DNA of 53,165 nt from CAIOTO01 sp040389165 (GTDB lineage: Bacteria; Pseudomonadota; Alphaproteobacteria; Paracaedibacterales; CAIOTO01). Shown piece after piece: positions 43,787-52,521 of this stretch. Within the stretch, counting starts at the first letter, position 1. Each line of letters starts with the position of its first letter. The notes under the pieces were generated by a model. That model ran no database searches. It was not told the origin of the DNA and saw nothing but the letters and a program-made list of their open reading frames with translations. The stretch covers positions 1 through 53,165 of the forward strand of contig JAZKAK010000011.1 in assembly GCA_040389165.1 (NCBI GenBank), given 5' to 3'. Both the position numbers and the translations under genes were made by a program.

Positions 43787-45280
43787 GTGAATCAACCTAA
43801 AAAAGATCTTCCCTTTACGCACTTTCGTGCAATGTTTTGGCCAATTCATTCACATGAAATAAAGAAATTCGTTTCATTATCCTTAATCATGTTTGGTCTT
43901 CTTTTTATTTACACCATTGCACGCGATACAAAAGATACGCTCGTTATTAATGCAGTTGGCGTGCACATCATTCCTTTTCTGCAAGGAAGCGCACTGACAG
44001 TGGCAGCATTTTTGTTTGTCCTGATATACGCAAAACTATCTAATACGTTTTCTCGTGAAAAATTATTTTACATCATTATCACTCCTTTTTTGCTCTATTA
44101 TGCTTTTTTTGGTTTCGTTATTCATCCCAATAGTGAGTGGTTTCATCCATCAAAAGAATCCATTGATGCGCTGAATGCTGCCTTTCCGGCATTGACAGGG
44201 CTTATCGATATGTACGCATGCTGGTCGTACTCACTTTTTTATATTTTGACTGAAATCTGGGGCAATGCAATGATCGGCCTTATGTTTTGGGAGTTTGCAA
44301 ACCATATCGTGCTGCTTGATGAATCGAAACGATTTTATGGTTTGTTTGCTGTCATTGCTAATATTGCACTCATTATATCAGGTTATTTTGTATATTTTTG
44401 CTCTCATACAATTCAATTTTTTCTACCGCAAGGGAAAGACCCATGGACACTATCAATGCATCTTCTGATGGGCAGCGTTGTTTTAATGGGCATTTTTGTC
44501 ATAGGTATTTTTCGTTGGATGCATATCCATATTTTGCATAGAGGCAATGCAGATGGTTTTCCTATAGAAAACGTAAAAACACAACTGCTGGAAAAGAAAT
44601 CACTCCTCCAAAGTGCATTAATTGTCGTCACATCGCACGAGATCTTATTGATTCTTGTACTTGTATTGTCGTATTCCATTACGGTTAGCCTGCTCGAATT
44701 GCAGTGGAAACATCAACTCAATCTATTTTGCCAAGGGAACAGGGGAATTTACAATGGCTATATGGGGCTATACTCATCCGCAACAGGTGCATTTACGATC
44801 TTTTGTGGGTTAGCCATTAGCACACGCTTGCTGCATAGTGGCACGTGGTTTCGCGCAGCCATTATCACCCCACTATTGTTTTTAATCGTTGGAGGATTAT
44901 ATTTCATACATGTGATCAATCCAAATCTGTTGGAATTCATTTTGGCCAGATTCGCTGTATCGCCTCTTGCGTTTGCAGCAGCAGCAGGCGGAGTAGTTGT
45001 TCTCATTTTAAAATCAATGAAATACACATTATTTGACCCTACAAAAGAAATGGCCTATATCCCTCTTAATGAAGAATTGCGCACAAAAGGAAAAGCTGCC
45101 GTTGATGTGCTGGGCAGTAATTTTGGTGAATCAAGCAGCGGGTATGTTCATATTATTTTATTTAGCATAATGGCGACCAAAGATGTGCTGTCCATCGCGC
45201 CATACGCATGTGGGGTTTTTCTGGCTTTATGCACGGTGTGGCTGACGGCGGTTAAGGTAATGTCGCGTAAGATTAGATAA
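43787..45280 (+). CDS. tlc: ATP/ADP translocase (NTT/Tlc family)
   Basis: This 497-residue inner-membrane carrier has about twelve membrane segments. Its N-terminus FWPIHSHEIKKFVSLSLIMF, then TIARDTKDTLVIN, FWEFANHIV and FYGLFAVIANIALIISG are hallmarks of the Rickettsia/Chlamydia/plastid nucleotide transporter family. The internal ELQWKHQL and the C-terminal TKEMAYIPL also fit. These proteins import host ATP in exchange for ADP, so this is the clearest sign of an intracellular life. Substrate range can vary among paralogues. The gene starts with GTG; no canonical ribosome-binding site is evident. Confidence 0.95.
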   Translation: MNQPKKDLPFTHFRAMFWPIHSHEIKKFVSLSLIMFGLLFIYTIARDTKDTLVINAVGVHIIPFLQGSALTVAAFLFVLIYAKLSNTFSREKLFYIIITPFLLYYAFFGFVIHPNSEWFHPSKESIDALNAAFPALTGLIDMYACWSYSLFYILTEIWGNAMIGLMFWEFANHIVLLDESKRFYGLFAVIANIALIISGYFVYFCSHTIQFFLPQGKDPWTLSMHLLMGSVVLMGIFVIGIFRWMHIHILHRGNADGFPIENVKTQLLEKKSLLQSALIVVTSHEILLILVLVLSYSITVSLLELQWKHQLNLFCQGNRGIYNGYMGLYSSATGAFTIFCGLAISTRLLHSGTWFRAAIITPLLFLIVGGLYFIHVINPNLLEFILARFAVSPLAFAAAAGGVVVLILKSMKYTLFDPTKEMAYIPLNEELRTKGKAAVDVLGSNFGESSSGYVHIILFSIMATKDVLSIAPYACGVFLALCTVWLTAVKVMSRKIR

Positions 45281-45393
45281 GAGCAATCACGCTAAAAATA
45301 GCGATATGAAATACCAAAAATTAATGGTAAAGTCTATCAAAATGGAAGCAGAGCCTAGGATTTTCCTTCCACCATAAACAAAGGATCACACTC

Positions 45394-45891
45394 ATGACAA
45401 TCCAGCTAAATCAAAAAATTCCAAACATCACCATGAAGCTAGCGACGAATGAAGGCGCCAAAGAAATAACAACGAACGATCTCTTCGCTGGCAAAAAAAG
45501 CATTGTTTTTGCGCTTCCTGGTGCGTTCACGCCTGTTTGTTCTGCACGTCACTTGCCTGACTTTGCAGCAAACAAAGCTGCACTTCAAAAAGCCGGCGTT
45601 GACCAAATCGTTTGCTTGTCTGTAAATGATGCATTTGTTATGCAAGCATGGGCTGAAAATTTAAAGATTGGCGATTCTGTGCTTATGTTGTGTGATGCTA
45701 ATTGTGAGCTAACAAACGCGCTTGGCATGGCAATTGATCTTTCTGCGCATGGTCTTGGCGTGCGTTCAAAACGTTATGCCATGATTATTGAAGACAATAT
45801 TGTAAAACACCTTGAGATAGAGGAAACACCTGCAACATGCACTGTTTCATCAGCAGAATATTTCGTTAATTTACTCTCAAAAGCATCATAG
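45394..45891 (+). CDS. Peroxiredoxin, Prx5 type
   Basis: The 165-residue thiol peroxidase has the peroxidatic cysteine in PGAFTPVCSARHLP (Cys49), the Prx5/AhpE-like signature, and LSVNDAFVMQAW downstream. GVRSKRYAMIIEDNIVKHLEIEE near the C-terminus is also typical. It reduces H2O2 and organic peroxides using glutathione, glutaredoxin or thioredoxin. AAAGGA lies about 6 bases before the ATG. It is transcribed alone and followed by a long imperfect hairpin. Confidence 0.93.
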   Translation: MTIQLNQKIPNITMKLATNEGAKEITTNDLFAGKKSIVFALPGAFTPVCSARHLPDFAANKAALQKAGVDQIVCLSVNDAFVMQAWAENLKIGDSVLMLCDANCELTNALGMAIDLSAHGLGVRSKRYAMIIEDNIVKHLEIEETPATCTVSSAEYFVNLLSKAS

Positions 45892-45905
45892 TAATTAAAA
45901 AAAGG

Positions 45906-45964
45906 TCTTCATTTGTTACATATTATCCTTGATTTTAACAAAAAAGGATGTTATCGAATGAAGA
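45906..45964 (+). other. Long imperfect hairpin after the peroxiredoxin gene
   Basis: The outer arms TCTTCATT (45906-45913) and AATGAAGA (45957-45964), and the inner arms ATCCTT (45925-45930) and AAGGAT (45944-45949), pair around internal loops. It could serve as terminator or leader structure for the EAL gene that starts 34 bases later. Confidence 0.4.
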
Positions 45965-45997
45965 TCAGCTGTTTATGCGTTAACCTTTATTAAAGTA

Positions 45998-46864
45998 TTG
46001 ATTGTGCCTTCTTCTGTTCAAAAACAAGATCATCCTATAGAGGATTTAATACGTGATGCATTGCCATCCATAGATCTTATGACTAAAGAACGAGCACATT
46101 CGATTCTAAAAAAAAATACATACACGTACGATCACACGTACTTTGATTCCATATTGGCCGACGAGAGCTTTGCACTATTTGAGCAACGCCAATGGAATAT
46201 TGATCTTCGCACGCCTTTAGGCACGGAGATTTTGCTACGTATACCAAATGCAAATGCTTCACAATTTTATTTATCGACGGCGTATTGGATTGATTTTGCT
46301 GAATCAACGCACAAATTAGAAGAGCTTTCGTACAAAATTCTATCAAAACTTCTTCGTAATGCGCATTTGTTGAATCCTGTCCATGCGCCTTACTATGTAA
46401 ACATACCGCCACCAATTGTATCTGTTGCACTTGTTGATCATCTCAAAACGTTACTTGATCAAGCACGTCTGCCATATAATTTTATTGGGATAGAATTAAC
46501 CGAACGCCAGCCTATTTTAAACCCTATCGCTTTCAGACGAGGTATTGATACCTTGCAGAAACTTGGCATGCCAGTAGCACTTGATGACTATGGGCGCGGC
46601 TATGCAACGATGCAGTTCTTACGCGATGTACGTGTTGATCGTGTGAAAATTGACCGTGGATTATTACATGATGCAAAAGTTAGCTTATCACAACGCTTAA
46701 CGCTCGTGTCGCTGCTTGAATTTGCAAGCGAATTCGAGATCGAGGTTATCGCTGAAGGCGTAGAAATAGAAAGTGATTACGATTTTGCGCGCCAATTAGG
46801 GTGTGATGGCTTACAAGGATTCTACATCGATTCTCCAAAAATGCTGATTCCTGTTGACGCGTGA
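45998..46864 (+). CDS. EAL-domain protein (cyclic-di-GMP phosphodiesterase-like)
   Basis: The product is 288 residues, with an EAL domain over about 65-285 and a short unrecognised N-terminus. The EAL motif reads EIL (Glu77). The metal and catalytic set appears complete: Asn135 in YVNIP, ELTE at 166-169, ALDDYG (Asp196-Asp197), VKIDR (Lys217), IAEGVE (Glu253) and GLQG (Gln273). It could therefore hydrolyse c-di-GMP, or bind it only. No GGDEF partner is in the window. The start is either TTG at 45998 or GTG at 46004; no ATG is available. Confidence 0.85.
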   Translation: MIVPSSVQKQDHPIEDLIRDALPSIDLMTKERAHSILKKNTYTYDHTYFDSILADESFALFEQRQWNIDLRTPLGTEILLRIPNANASQFYLSTAYWIDFAESTHKLEELSYKILSKLLRNAHLLNPVHAPYYVNIPPPIVSVALVDHLKTLLDQARLPYNFIGIELTERQPILNPIAFRRGIDTLQKLGMPVALDDYGRGYATMQFLRDVRVDRVKIDRGLLHDAKVSLSQRLTLVSLLEFASEFEIEVIAEGVEIESDYDFARQLGCDGLQGFYIDSPKMLIPVDA

Positions 46865-46880
46865 AGTTAGTCTTACTAAA

Positions 46881-46927
46881 ACGTTAATTAGATGCTAACG
46901 TGATTGAAAAGAAATCACGATTAACGT
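46881..46927 (+). other. Nested stem-loops upstream of the outer-membrane protein gene
   Basis: ACGTTAAT (46881-46888) and ATTAACGT (46920-46927) are perfect inverted copies. They enclose a second hairpin CGTGATT/AATCACG (46899-46919). An alternative pairing of CGTTA with TAACG (46896-46900) would compete with both. A GC-richer patch follows at about 46930-46955. The function may be termination of the EAL gene or control of the barrel gene. Confidence 0.4.
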
Positions 46928-47050
46928 CACCGTAGGGGAGCGCGAGCTGCGGCCAACTCAGATTATTCAAGGTTTCCGTATTTATTCAGAGCTTACAGTG
47001 ACTAAAAAAGATAGACAAAACACAAAAAACGACGAAAGGTTTTTTTCCAC

Positions 47051-47740
47051 GTGAGTATACAAAAGATTTTATTAACGACGGTTGCTGTTGTATTAGCAAC
47101 GCCGGCATTTGCAAGTTTTTATTTGGGCGCTCAGGCTGGCGGTTCATTGATGCGCGGAAACATTAATATTGCCGACCAAAATGTTCAGCAAAATACGTTA
47201 AGCCATACCAGAGGTATGGGGGCTGATTTCGGCGCACAGCTAGGATATATCCACCAGCTAACAGCAAGTAAAATGTTTATTCTTGGTGAAGGCTATTTTA
47301 TAAAAGAATCAGGGAAAGCTAAGTTATATGGACTAGCCTTTCAAACCCCCTCCACAGCCACTCCTGCTGACTTCACTGTTAAACCAACTAACAATTACGG
47401 TGCTGCACTTGGGTTCGGTTTATTTATGAATCCTAAATTTAACATCTATGCTAAAGTTGGCTTTGAAAGCAAGGGAATAGCAACTACATACACGCTGCCT
47501 GGTCAAACGCAAACGTTCTCTGGGGTAAAGAAAACAGCTTGGTCAATTTCACCAGGAGCAGGCTTTATGTACAAAATAACAGATTCTATCGCTATCAATC
47601 CCGAATATACATATGTGATTGGAAAAACATACAAAGCTCTTCCGCAGACAACAAACGCTGACGGTACATATTCAAAATGTATCAACTTTACACCAACAGA
47701 GCACCGTTTAATGTTAAAATTAAACTACATGTTTGGGTAA
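47051..47740 (+). CDS. Outer-membrane beta-barrel protein
   Basis: The 229-residue protein has a signal peptide (about 1-22, ending AFA). The mature part starts FYLGAQAGGSLM and then alternates polar and hydrophobic residues in strands (LGAQLGYIHQL, MFILGEGYF, YGAALGFGLF, NIYAKVGFES, WSISPGAGFMYKI). It ends LMLKLNYMFG, close to the aromatic C-terminal signature of small 8-stranded barrels of the OmpA/Omp25/rickettsial surface-antigen type. It starts with GTG, with AAAGG somewhat far upstream. Such proteins are often host-exposed adhesins or antigens. Confidence 0.85.
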   Translation: MSIQKILLTTVAVVLATPAFASFYLGAQAGGSLMRGNINIADQNVQQNTLSHTRGMGADFGAQLGYIHQLTASKMFILGEGYFIKESGKAKLYGLAFQTPSTATPADFTVKPTNNYGAALGFGLFMNPKFNIYAKVGFESKGIATTYTLPGQTQTFSGVKKTAWSISPGAGFMYKITDSIAINPEYTYVIGKTYKALPQTTNADGTYSKCINFTPTEHRLMLKLNYMFG

Positions 47741-47757
47741 GTTTCTTTGCTCTAAAG

Positions 47758-47787
47758 TGTCATCTCCTGCTAAGTCAAGGGATGACA
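47758..47787 (+). repeat. Short TGTCATC palindrome before the MetQ-like gene
   Basis: TGTCATCTC and GGGATGACA pair over 9 positions (one G-U) around a 12-base loop. It resembles the TGTCATCCC/GGGATGACA dispersed repeats common in alphaproteobacteria. Confidence 0.45.
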
Positions 47788-47805
47788 GAGAAATGACGGA
47801 TTAAT

Positions 47806-48627
47806 ATGAACAAAAAATTTATTTTATTAAGTGGGTTGCTAGTCGCCGGAATCGCATTATTTTTTATGCGTCAAGCAGAGCATCCCGCAGATTCAAAACA
47901 TGCGAACAAGCCTGCACTCACCGAATTTCGTGTGGGTGTTACAGCTGGACCGCATGTAGCAATTATGGAATTTATAAAAAAAGAGGCCGCACAACAAGGT
48001 CTTAACATAAAAATTATCGAATTCAACGATTTCATCTTACCCAATGCCGCCCTAGATCATGGCGATATTATGATGAACTCGTATCAACATAAATTATTTT
48101 TGGATGATCAAGTCAAGAACCGAGGTTATCACCTGGTTGCCGTGGCGCAATCGGTTGTAATGCCGCTTGGCGTGTATGCATTTTCCTTAAAATCGCTTGC
48201 TGAGTTAAAAACAGGTGCCACGGTGCTCATTCCCAATGATCCAACCAATGGAGGACGTGCTCTTTTGCTGTTGCAAAAATTGGGGCTGCTTAAGCTCAAA
48301 GAGAATCCATTGCCAAGCATGCTTGATATCATTGAAAATCCAAAGGAACTGATCATTAAAGAACTTGATGCGCCCACGTTACCACGTGCAATGGTTGACG
48401 CGGATATCGCAGTAATTAATACCGATTGGCTTTTTGTGGCAGGGCTAGACCCAACAAAAGCGCTCGCTAAGGAAGATAAAGACTCGCCTTATGCGAATGT
48501 GATCGTCGTACGTAGTGGTGCTGAAAATGATCCCGATGTAAAGAAATTCATTGCGATTTATCACAGCGAACCAGTTCGAAAATTTATTGAATCTGAATTT
48601 AAGGGTGCCGTGATTCCGGCTTTTTGA
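47806..48627 (+). CDS. MetQ/NlpA family substrate-binding protein
   Basis: This is a 273-residue periplasmic protein of the D-methionine-binding family: FRVGVTAGPHVAIMEF, IMMNSYQHKLFLDDQ, IPNDPTNGGRALLLLQKLGL, DADIAVINTDW and SPYANVIVVR. It should deliver methionine to a MetNI ABC transporter, but no such genes are near. The N-terminus is a single hydrophobic helix without any cysteine, so unlike E. coli MetQ it is not a predicted lipoprotein and may be membrane-anchored or cleaved. It precedes kdsA by 9 bases, implying a shared message without an obvious functional link. Confidence 0.87.
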   Translation: MNKKFILLSGLLVAGIALFFMRQAEHPADSKHANKPALTEFRVGVTAGPHVAIMEFIKKEAAQQGLNIKIIEFNDFILPNAALDHGDIMMNSYQHKLFLDDQVKNRGYHLVAVAQSVVMPLGVYAFSLKSLAELKTGATVLIPNDPTNGGRALLLLQKLGLLKLKENPLPSMLDIIENPKELIIKELDAPTLPRAMVDADIAVINTDWLFVAGLDPTKALAKEDKDSPYANVIVVRSGAENDPDVKKFIAIYHSEPVRKFIESEFKGAVIPAF

Positions 48628-48636
48628 GGTTAATTT

Positions 48637-49470
48637 ATGAAAACAATAATAATCGATACCATTAGTGTATCAAACACGCACCCTCTTGTGCTTATTGCAG
48701 GACCATGCGTACTTGAAAGTCGTGATCATGCCATGATGATGGCGGAAAAACTAACCATATTGTGTGCACAAAAAAACATCCCCCTCGTGTATAAATCATC
48801 GTTTGATAAAGCAAATCGCACGAGTTTAAAAGGTCAACGTGGCCTTGGTCTTGACGCGAGCCTTGCTATTTTCGAAGAAATCAAGCGAACTTTTGATTGC
48901 CCCATTGTGACAGATGTGCATTCGCCAGAGCATTGCGCGGCGATTGCAGGTTCGGTAGATGTATTGCAGATTCCAGCGTTTTTGTGCCGTCAAACGGATT
49001 TACTTAAAGCTGCAGCTGAGACCGGGAAAGTTATCAATATTAAAAAAGGTCAGTTTTTAGCGCCATGGGACATGAATAATGTTGTGGCAAAGATGGAAGC
49101 GTTCGGTAACGAATCAATCATGCTATGTGAGCGTGGTGCTTGCTTTGGTTATAATACGTTAGTATCTGATATGCGTGGCCTCACGATCATGGCGAAAACA
49201 GGTTATCCTGTTGTGTTTGATGCGACGCATTCCGTACAACAACCAGGTGGCGCAGGCGAATCAACGGCTGGCCAGCGTGAATTTGCACCGATCCTTGCAC
49301 GATCCGCTGTGGCAACAGGTATTGCAGCTGTCTTTTTAGAAACGCACCAAGATCCAGATAATGCACCAAGTGATGGGCCTAACATGATTCATTTGTCAGA
49401 TATGGCGCGCGTCATTGACGAATTGATGGCATTTGACGCAGTCGCAAAGGCGATGCCACGAAGGATTTAA
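48637..49470 (+). CDS. kdsA: 3-deoxy-8-phosphooctulonate (KDO-8-P) synthase
   Basis: KdsA condenses phosphoenolpyruvate with arabinose-5-phosphate to start KDO synthesis for LPS core. The 277-residue protein has LIAGPCVLESRDHAM, YKSSFDKANRTS, GLGLDASLAIFEEIK, DVHSPEHC, QIPAFLCRQTDLL and KKGQFLAPWDMNNVV. Cys24 in GPC is the metal ligand of the metal-dependent class; the metal-independent enzymes have Asn there. GAGG lies 8 bases before the ATG. Its presence means that at least a KDO-lipid A core is made. Confidence 0.96.
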   Translation: MKTIIIDTISVSNTHPLVLIAGPCVLESRDHAMMMAEKLTILCAQKNIPLVYKSSFDKANRTSLKGQRGLGLDASLAIFEEIKRTFDCPIVTDVHSPEHCAAIAGSVDVLQIPAFLCRQTDLLKAAAETGKVINIKKGQFLAPWDMNNVVAKMEAFGNESIMLCERGACFGYNTLVSDMRGLTIMAKTGYPVVFDATHSVQQPGGAGESTAGQREFAPILARSAVATGIAAVFLETHQDPDNAPSDGPNMIHLSDMARVIDELMAFDAVAKAMPRRI

Positions 49471-49494
49471 CATCGGCTGTGATACATTTTATAT

Positions 49495-49833
49495 CTAATG
49501 CAGCTTCTTGCCGTTTGGGGCCTTGGGATCAACTGTTACCAAACAAATGCCGCCAGCTTCATCTGCAAAGCCAACCAGTAAAAACTGTGACATAAATCCG
49601 CCGATGTTTTTTTCGCCTAAATTGACACAGCCAACAACTGAACGACCAAGCAATGTTTCTGACGTGTAGTGTGTTGTGACTTGTGCGGATGTTTGCAAAA
49701 CACCAATTTCAGGACCAAAATCAGCCCATACTTTAAAAGCTGGTTTGCGAGCTTTAGGAAATTCTTCGACTTTTACGATCGCGCCTGATCTAAGGTCTAC
49801 TTTCTCAAAATCGTCATACGTAATAGTTGTCAT
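49495..49833 (-). CDS. csaA: tRNA-binding domain protein CsaA
   Basis: The 112-residue protein starts at the ATG at 49833 (AGGA 8 bases upstream; MTTITYDDFEKVDLRSG). It has the OB-fold tRNA-binding domain of CsaA: VDLRSGAIVKVEEFPKARKP, FKVWADFGPEIG, TSAQVT and the C-terminal VGCVNLGEKNIGGFMSQ. CsaA has been described as an export-related chaperone and as a tRNA-binding protein; its real role is unsettled. It is the last gene of the minus-strand operon and starts 14 bases after pdxH. Confidence 0.92.
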   Translation of the reverse strand: MTTITYDDFEKVDLRSGAIVKVEEFPKARKPAFKVWADFGPEIGVLQTSAQVTTHYTSETLLGRSVVGCVNLGEKNIGGFMSQFLLVGFADEAGGICLVTVDPKAPNGKKLH

Positions 49834-49847
49834 GGGGTGTCCTAACG

Positions 49848-50486
49848 TTAGGGTTGCAGAAATTGATGTGTCCAATCTCCATTAATTAAAGCATAACACA
49901 GACGTTTGTGAAAACGATCTTGGCTTCCATGCCAGAACTCAATTGATGTAATAGCAATGTGGTATGCATGCCATGTGTCGGGGCGCGTTATTGGATCATC
50001 GTTTGCAATAAGTTGTTCAATTTGATCACGAAGATCGTTTTCATTTATCAAGCTATCGCTTTGATGCGACATAGCTGCGACCGCTTGCGCTTCTCTCGTT
50101 CGCTGTAGAAACATATCATCAGAATAAGATGCATCCATTTTTGAAACAGTCCCCTTGAAATTGATCTGTTGCATGGTTTTTTGCCACCAAAGCGTGCCTG
50201 CCACATGTGGATTTTCGTCGATATCTTTTATCTTCTGACTAAAGCTACTGGTTCCAAACGTAACGCCTGTTTCATCGAATGATTTCATCAACACGACGCG
50301 GCTAGAGGGGGCGCCTGCAGCATTAACTGTTGATAGAATAAGTGCGCGTGGTTCAGGTATATGTAGGCGATCAGCCTCAGAAAGCCATTGTTTAAAAAGA
50401 TCAAAGGGATTTAAAGTTGGTGAGGAAAAGCCAGAATCTGTTAGATCTGGATTACCGGTGAGGGTAATTAGTTTGTCATTATTCAT
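49848..50486 (-). CDS. pdxH: Pyridoxamine 5'-phosphate oxidase
   Basis: PdxH is an FMN enzyme that oxidises pyridoxine or pyridoxamine phosphate to pyridoxal phosphate. The 212-residue protein has ADRLHIPEPRALILSTVN, PSSRVVLMKSFDETG, the FMN-binding SQKIKDIDENP and WWQKTMQQINFKG regions, and a C-terminal IEFWHGSQDRFHKRLCY followed by W-x-x-x-x-L-x-P. Its start overlaps the end of the frameshifted kinase-like gene by 8 bases, so it was translationally coupled to it. It is intact although the three genes upstream are broken, fitting its importance for PLP enzymes such as Alr. Confidence 0.95.
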   Translation of the reverse strand: MNNDKLITLTGNPDLTDSGFSSPTLNPFDLFKQWLSEADRLHIPEPRALILSTVNAAGAPSSRVVLMKSFDETGVTFGTSSFSQKIKDIDENPHVAGTLWWQKTMQQINFKGTVSKMDASYSDDMFLQRTREAQAVAAMSHQSDSLINENDLRDQIEQLIANDDPITRPDTWHAYHIAITSIEFWHGSQDRFHKRLCYALINGDWTHQFLQP

Positions 50487-51568
50487 AAAATACTCCTGTT
50501 GTAATATAACGACGTAAAAGCTTTAAAAGGACGTCAGCAGGATAGGGCGTTTGCTTTGAATGATAAATCAGCTTCTGGTAAAAATCACCCATAACAAGAG
50601 CTATTGGGCCCAATTGCTTGATGTAAGTTGCTAGATATTCGGGCAAGTCTTGGCAGTCATTATTAAGGATCTCTTGAGAGTTTATCTTTAAAATCATTAC
50701 GACCATTATAAGCGGGCCCAAACATATTTTTGGTGAGACTGTGCAATATATTGATAGATGTACTGCATTCATCGTAACTATAATGATTTTGGAAAAATAT
50801 ATGTTCATCTGGAGAAAAATCAAAGTGTTCGGATAGGCTTAGTCCAAAATCAGTAAAATAAAGGCCTTGTCCATCTGTTGCAATGTTTTCTAAATGAGCA
50901 TCAAAATGTATGAATTCTTGTGTTTTCATAAATTGAACAGTGCTTTGTATTTGTTGGACAGCGTTTACAATCGCAAAAGAAGCTTGATCGCACTTTTCAG
51001 TATTCTTAATAATAGTGTTCATCCAGTCATGCAGTGTTTGTGGAATATATTCTGAAAACAATACAAGATGTGCTGATGCATTATGAATGGCTTCATAACG
51101 TTGTTGAATGGCCGCTGAGTTTTCCCAATAAATGATGTCTCGTTCAAAAGATGAACGCTGTTCGTCGTTCATGGGAAGAGGTTTTTCAGTATCGAAAATA
51201 CGCCAATTATAGAGCATTGGAAAATTTGGACATTGGCCTGATAAAACCCAACCTGTTGTTATTAGATGTGCTTCAAGTTCTCGCCATGCACTAAAACCTT
51301 TTGATCCAACACCATATTGAAAACACATAGGCAGTTTAAATAGATTGGCCGTTGAACGAATATTGCATGGCAGACGTTCAAGATCTGTTAATGGAATTTT
51401 TTTAACAAACACAGGGAAGTTATCAATCATCATTTTATAAGATGTTCCGCCCATGCCAACATGAACAGGCGTTTCGGAGCAAAGATGAGATTCAAGTTCA
51501 GTATTACTCAGTTGAGAAATTCGTGACGATAAATTTTTAAAAGATGTGATGCGTTCGGCTTTATTCAT
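50479..51568 (-). pseudogene. Kinase-like (APH/protein-kinase fold) gene with a 3' frameshift
   Basis: From the ATG at 51568 the frame encodes about 301 residues to a stop at 50663. The protein has VFVKKIPL in the N-lobe, FSEYIPQTLHDWM at the hinge, the catalytic FIHFDAHLENIA and the metal-binding YFTDFGLS. After GPAYNGRND it ends abruptly. The +1 frame, open from 50823 to 50479, continues with protein-like sequence (DLPEYLATYIKQLGPIALVM, then SKQTPYPADVLLKLLRRY) and reaches exactly an 8-base overlap with pdxH. I infer a one-base frameshift between about 50660 and 50820. The product may still fold because the catalytic core precedes the lesion. Confidence 0.72.
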
Positions 51569-52521
51569 AGCACTTTCCACATATCAATAAATTCCGCTGA
51601 TATACATGGATCATTCCAGTATTGATCGTTCGGTATATCCGTATAACCAAGCTTTCGATAAAAATCGAGCGCATTTAAGTTTGCATGCATTTAAAGAACT
51701 GTTCGGTCATGGTGTGTTAACCATCGTTCTAAAAGCTTCATCAAATGACGACCATAGCCTTTGCACTTAAAGGGCTCATCTGTTGCTAGTGAACGCAGCG
51801 CTGCTTCATGATTGTTTAAAAATTCAACATGTGCGACAGAGACGATTTTAGTACCATGCATGCAAACAAAATGATGATGGTTTGCATCACTGATAGTTAG
51901 GTGATTTGGGTCGTATTTAACATTAATGGGGGCAAAAATCTGTTCATTACGAATACGATGGTAAGCGTCCCACTCGCGGTAATGCGTGCAGCGCACCACA
52001 CTGAGTGCCTCATAACCTGCTGCATCAAGCACGTCATTGATAAAATTATGTTTTTCAAGCGTATAACGCGGGAATCTTCCTGCGACGCGCTCAAAATTAA
52101 CAGGATCATTTGTGAGGCGTGTTTTTAAATCTTGGTAGGCAATACGAACAGAATCGTTTGTACAGAGGGTGTTTCTGAAACACAAGTTGAGTGCGAGAAA
52201 GTGATGACCCTGTTCGACCACATGCAGATTGACTTTCGATATGTCAGAATTCTTTGAAAAAAAGGTGCGCAGAGGTATATTAAGCTCACCTTTAAAAATA
52301 TAGCCTATTTCAGTTAAGGCCAGGCTATTTTTCAAATCATCACTGACAAGACAAATATCAATGTCTTCTTTCGCAGCAAGCCCTGGAACACTGGTTGATC
52401 CTATATGATGTAAATCAATTACATGGTCAGCAAGCGCATTTCGTATAAGCTCTGCTTCTGCTATGAACAATTCCGGCCAGATGGAATTATAGGCGTGCAA
52501 GATGATGGGTTTTCTGTTCAT
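51565..52521 (-). pseudogene. GrpB-family nucleotidyltransferase-like/GNAT fusion gene with in-frame stop
   Basis: The frame starts at the ATG at 52521 (4-base overlap with the upstream stop). Residues to about 165 form a GrpB/UPF0157 domain: HAYNSIWPELFIAEAELIRN, HIGSTSVPGLAAKEDIDICL and FLALNLCFRN. A GNAT acetyltransferase domain follows, with SLATDEPFKCKGYGRHLMKL. A TAA at 51691-51693 interrupts it after RTVL, but the same frame continues with MHANLNALDFYRKLGYTDI, the usual GNAT C-terminus, to TGA at 51565, which overlaps the kinase start by 4 bases. A single nonsense change therefore explains the break. Confidence 0.8.

Noticed and set aside
47741..47805. SAM-type riboswitch ahead of the MetQ-like gene
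   Set aside because: The leader is too short and holds only a TGTCATC palindrome; no riboswitch core is visible.
50660..50820. Programmed ribosomal frameshift in the kinase-like gene
   Set aside because: I found no canonical slippery heptamer in the right phase, and two neighbouring genes also carry disabling lesions, so mutation is the simpler explanation.
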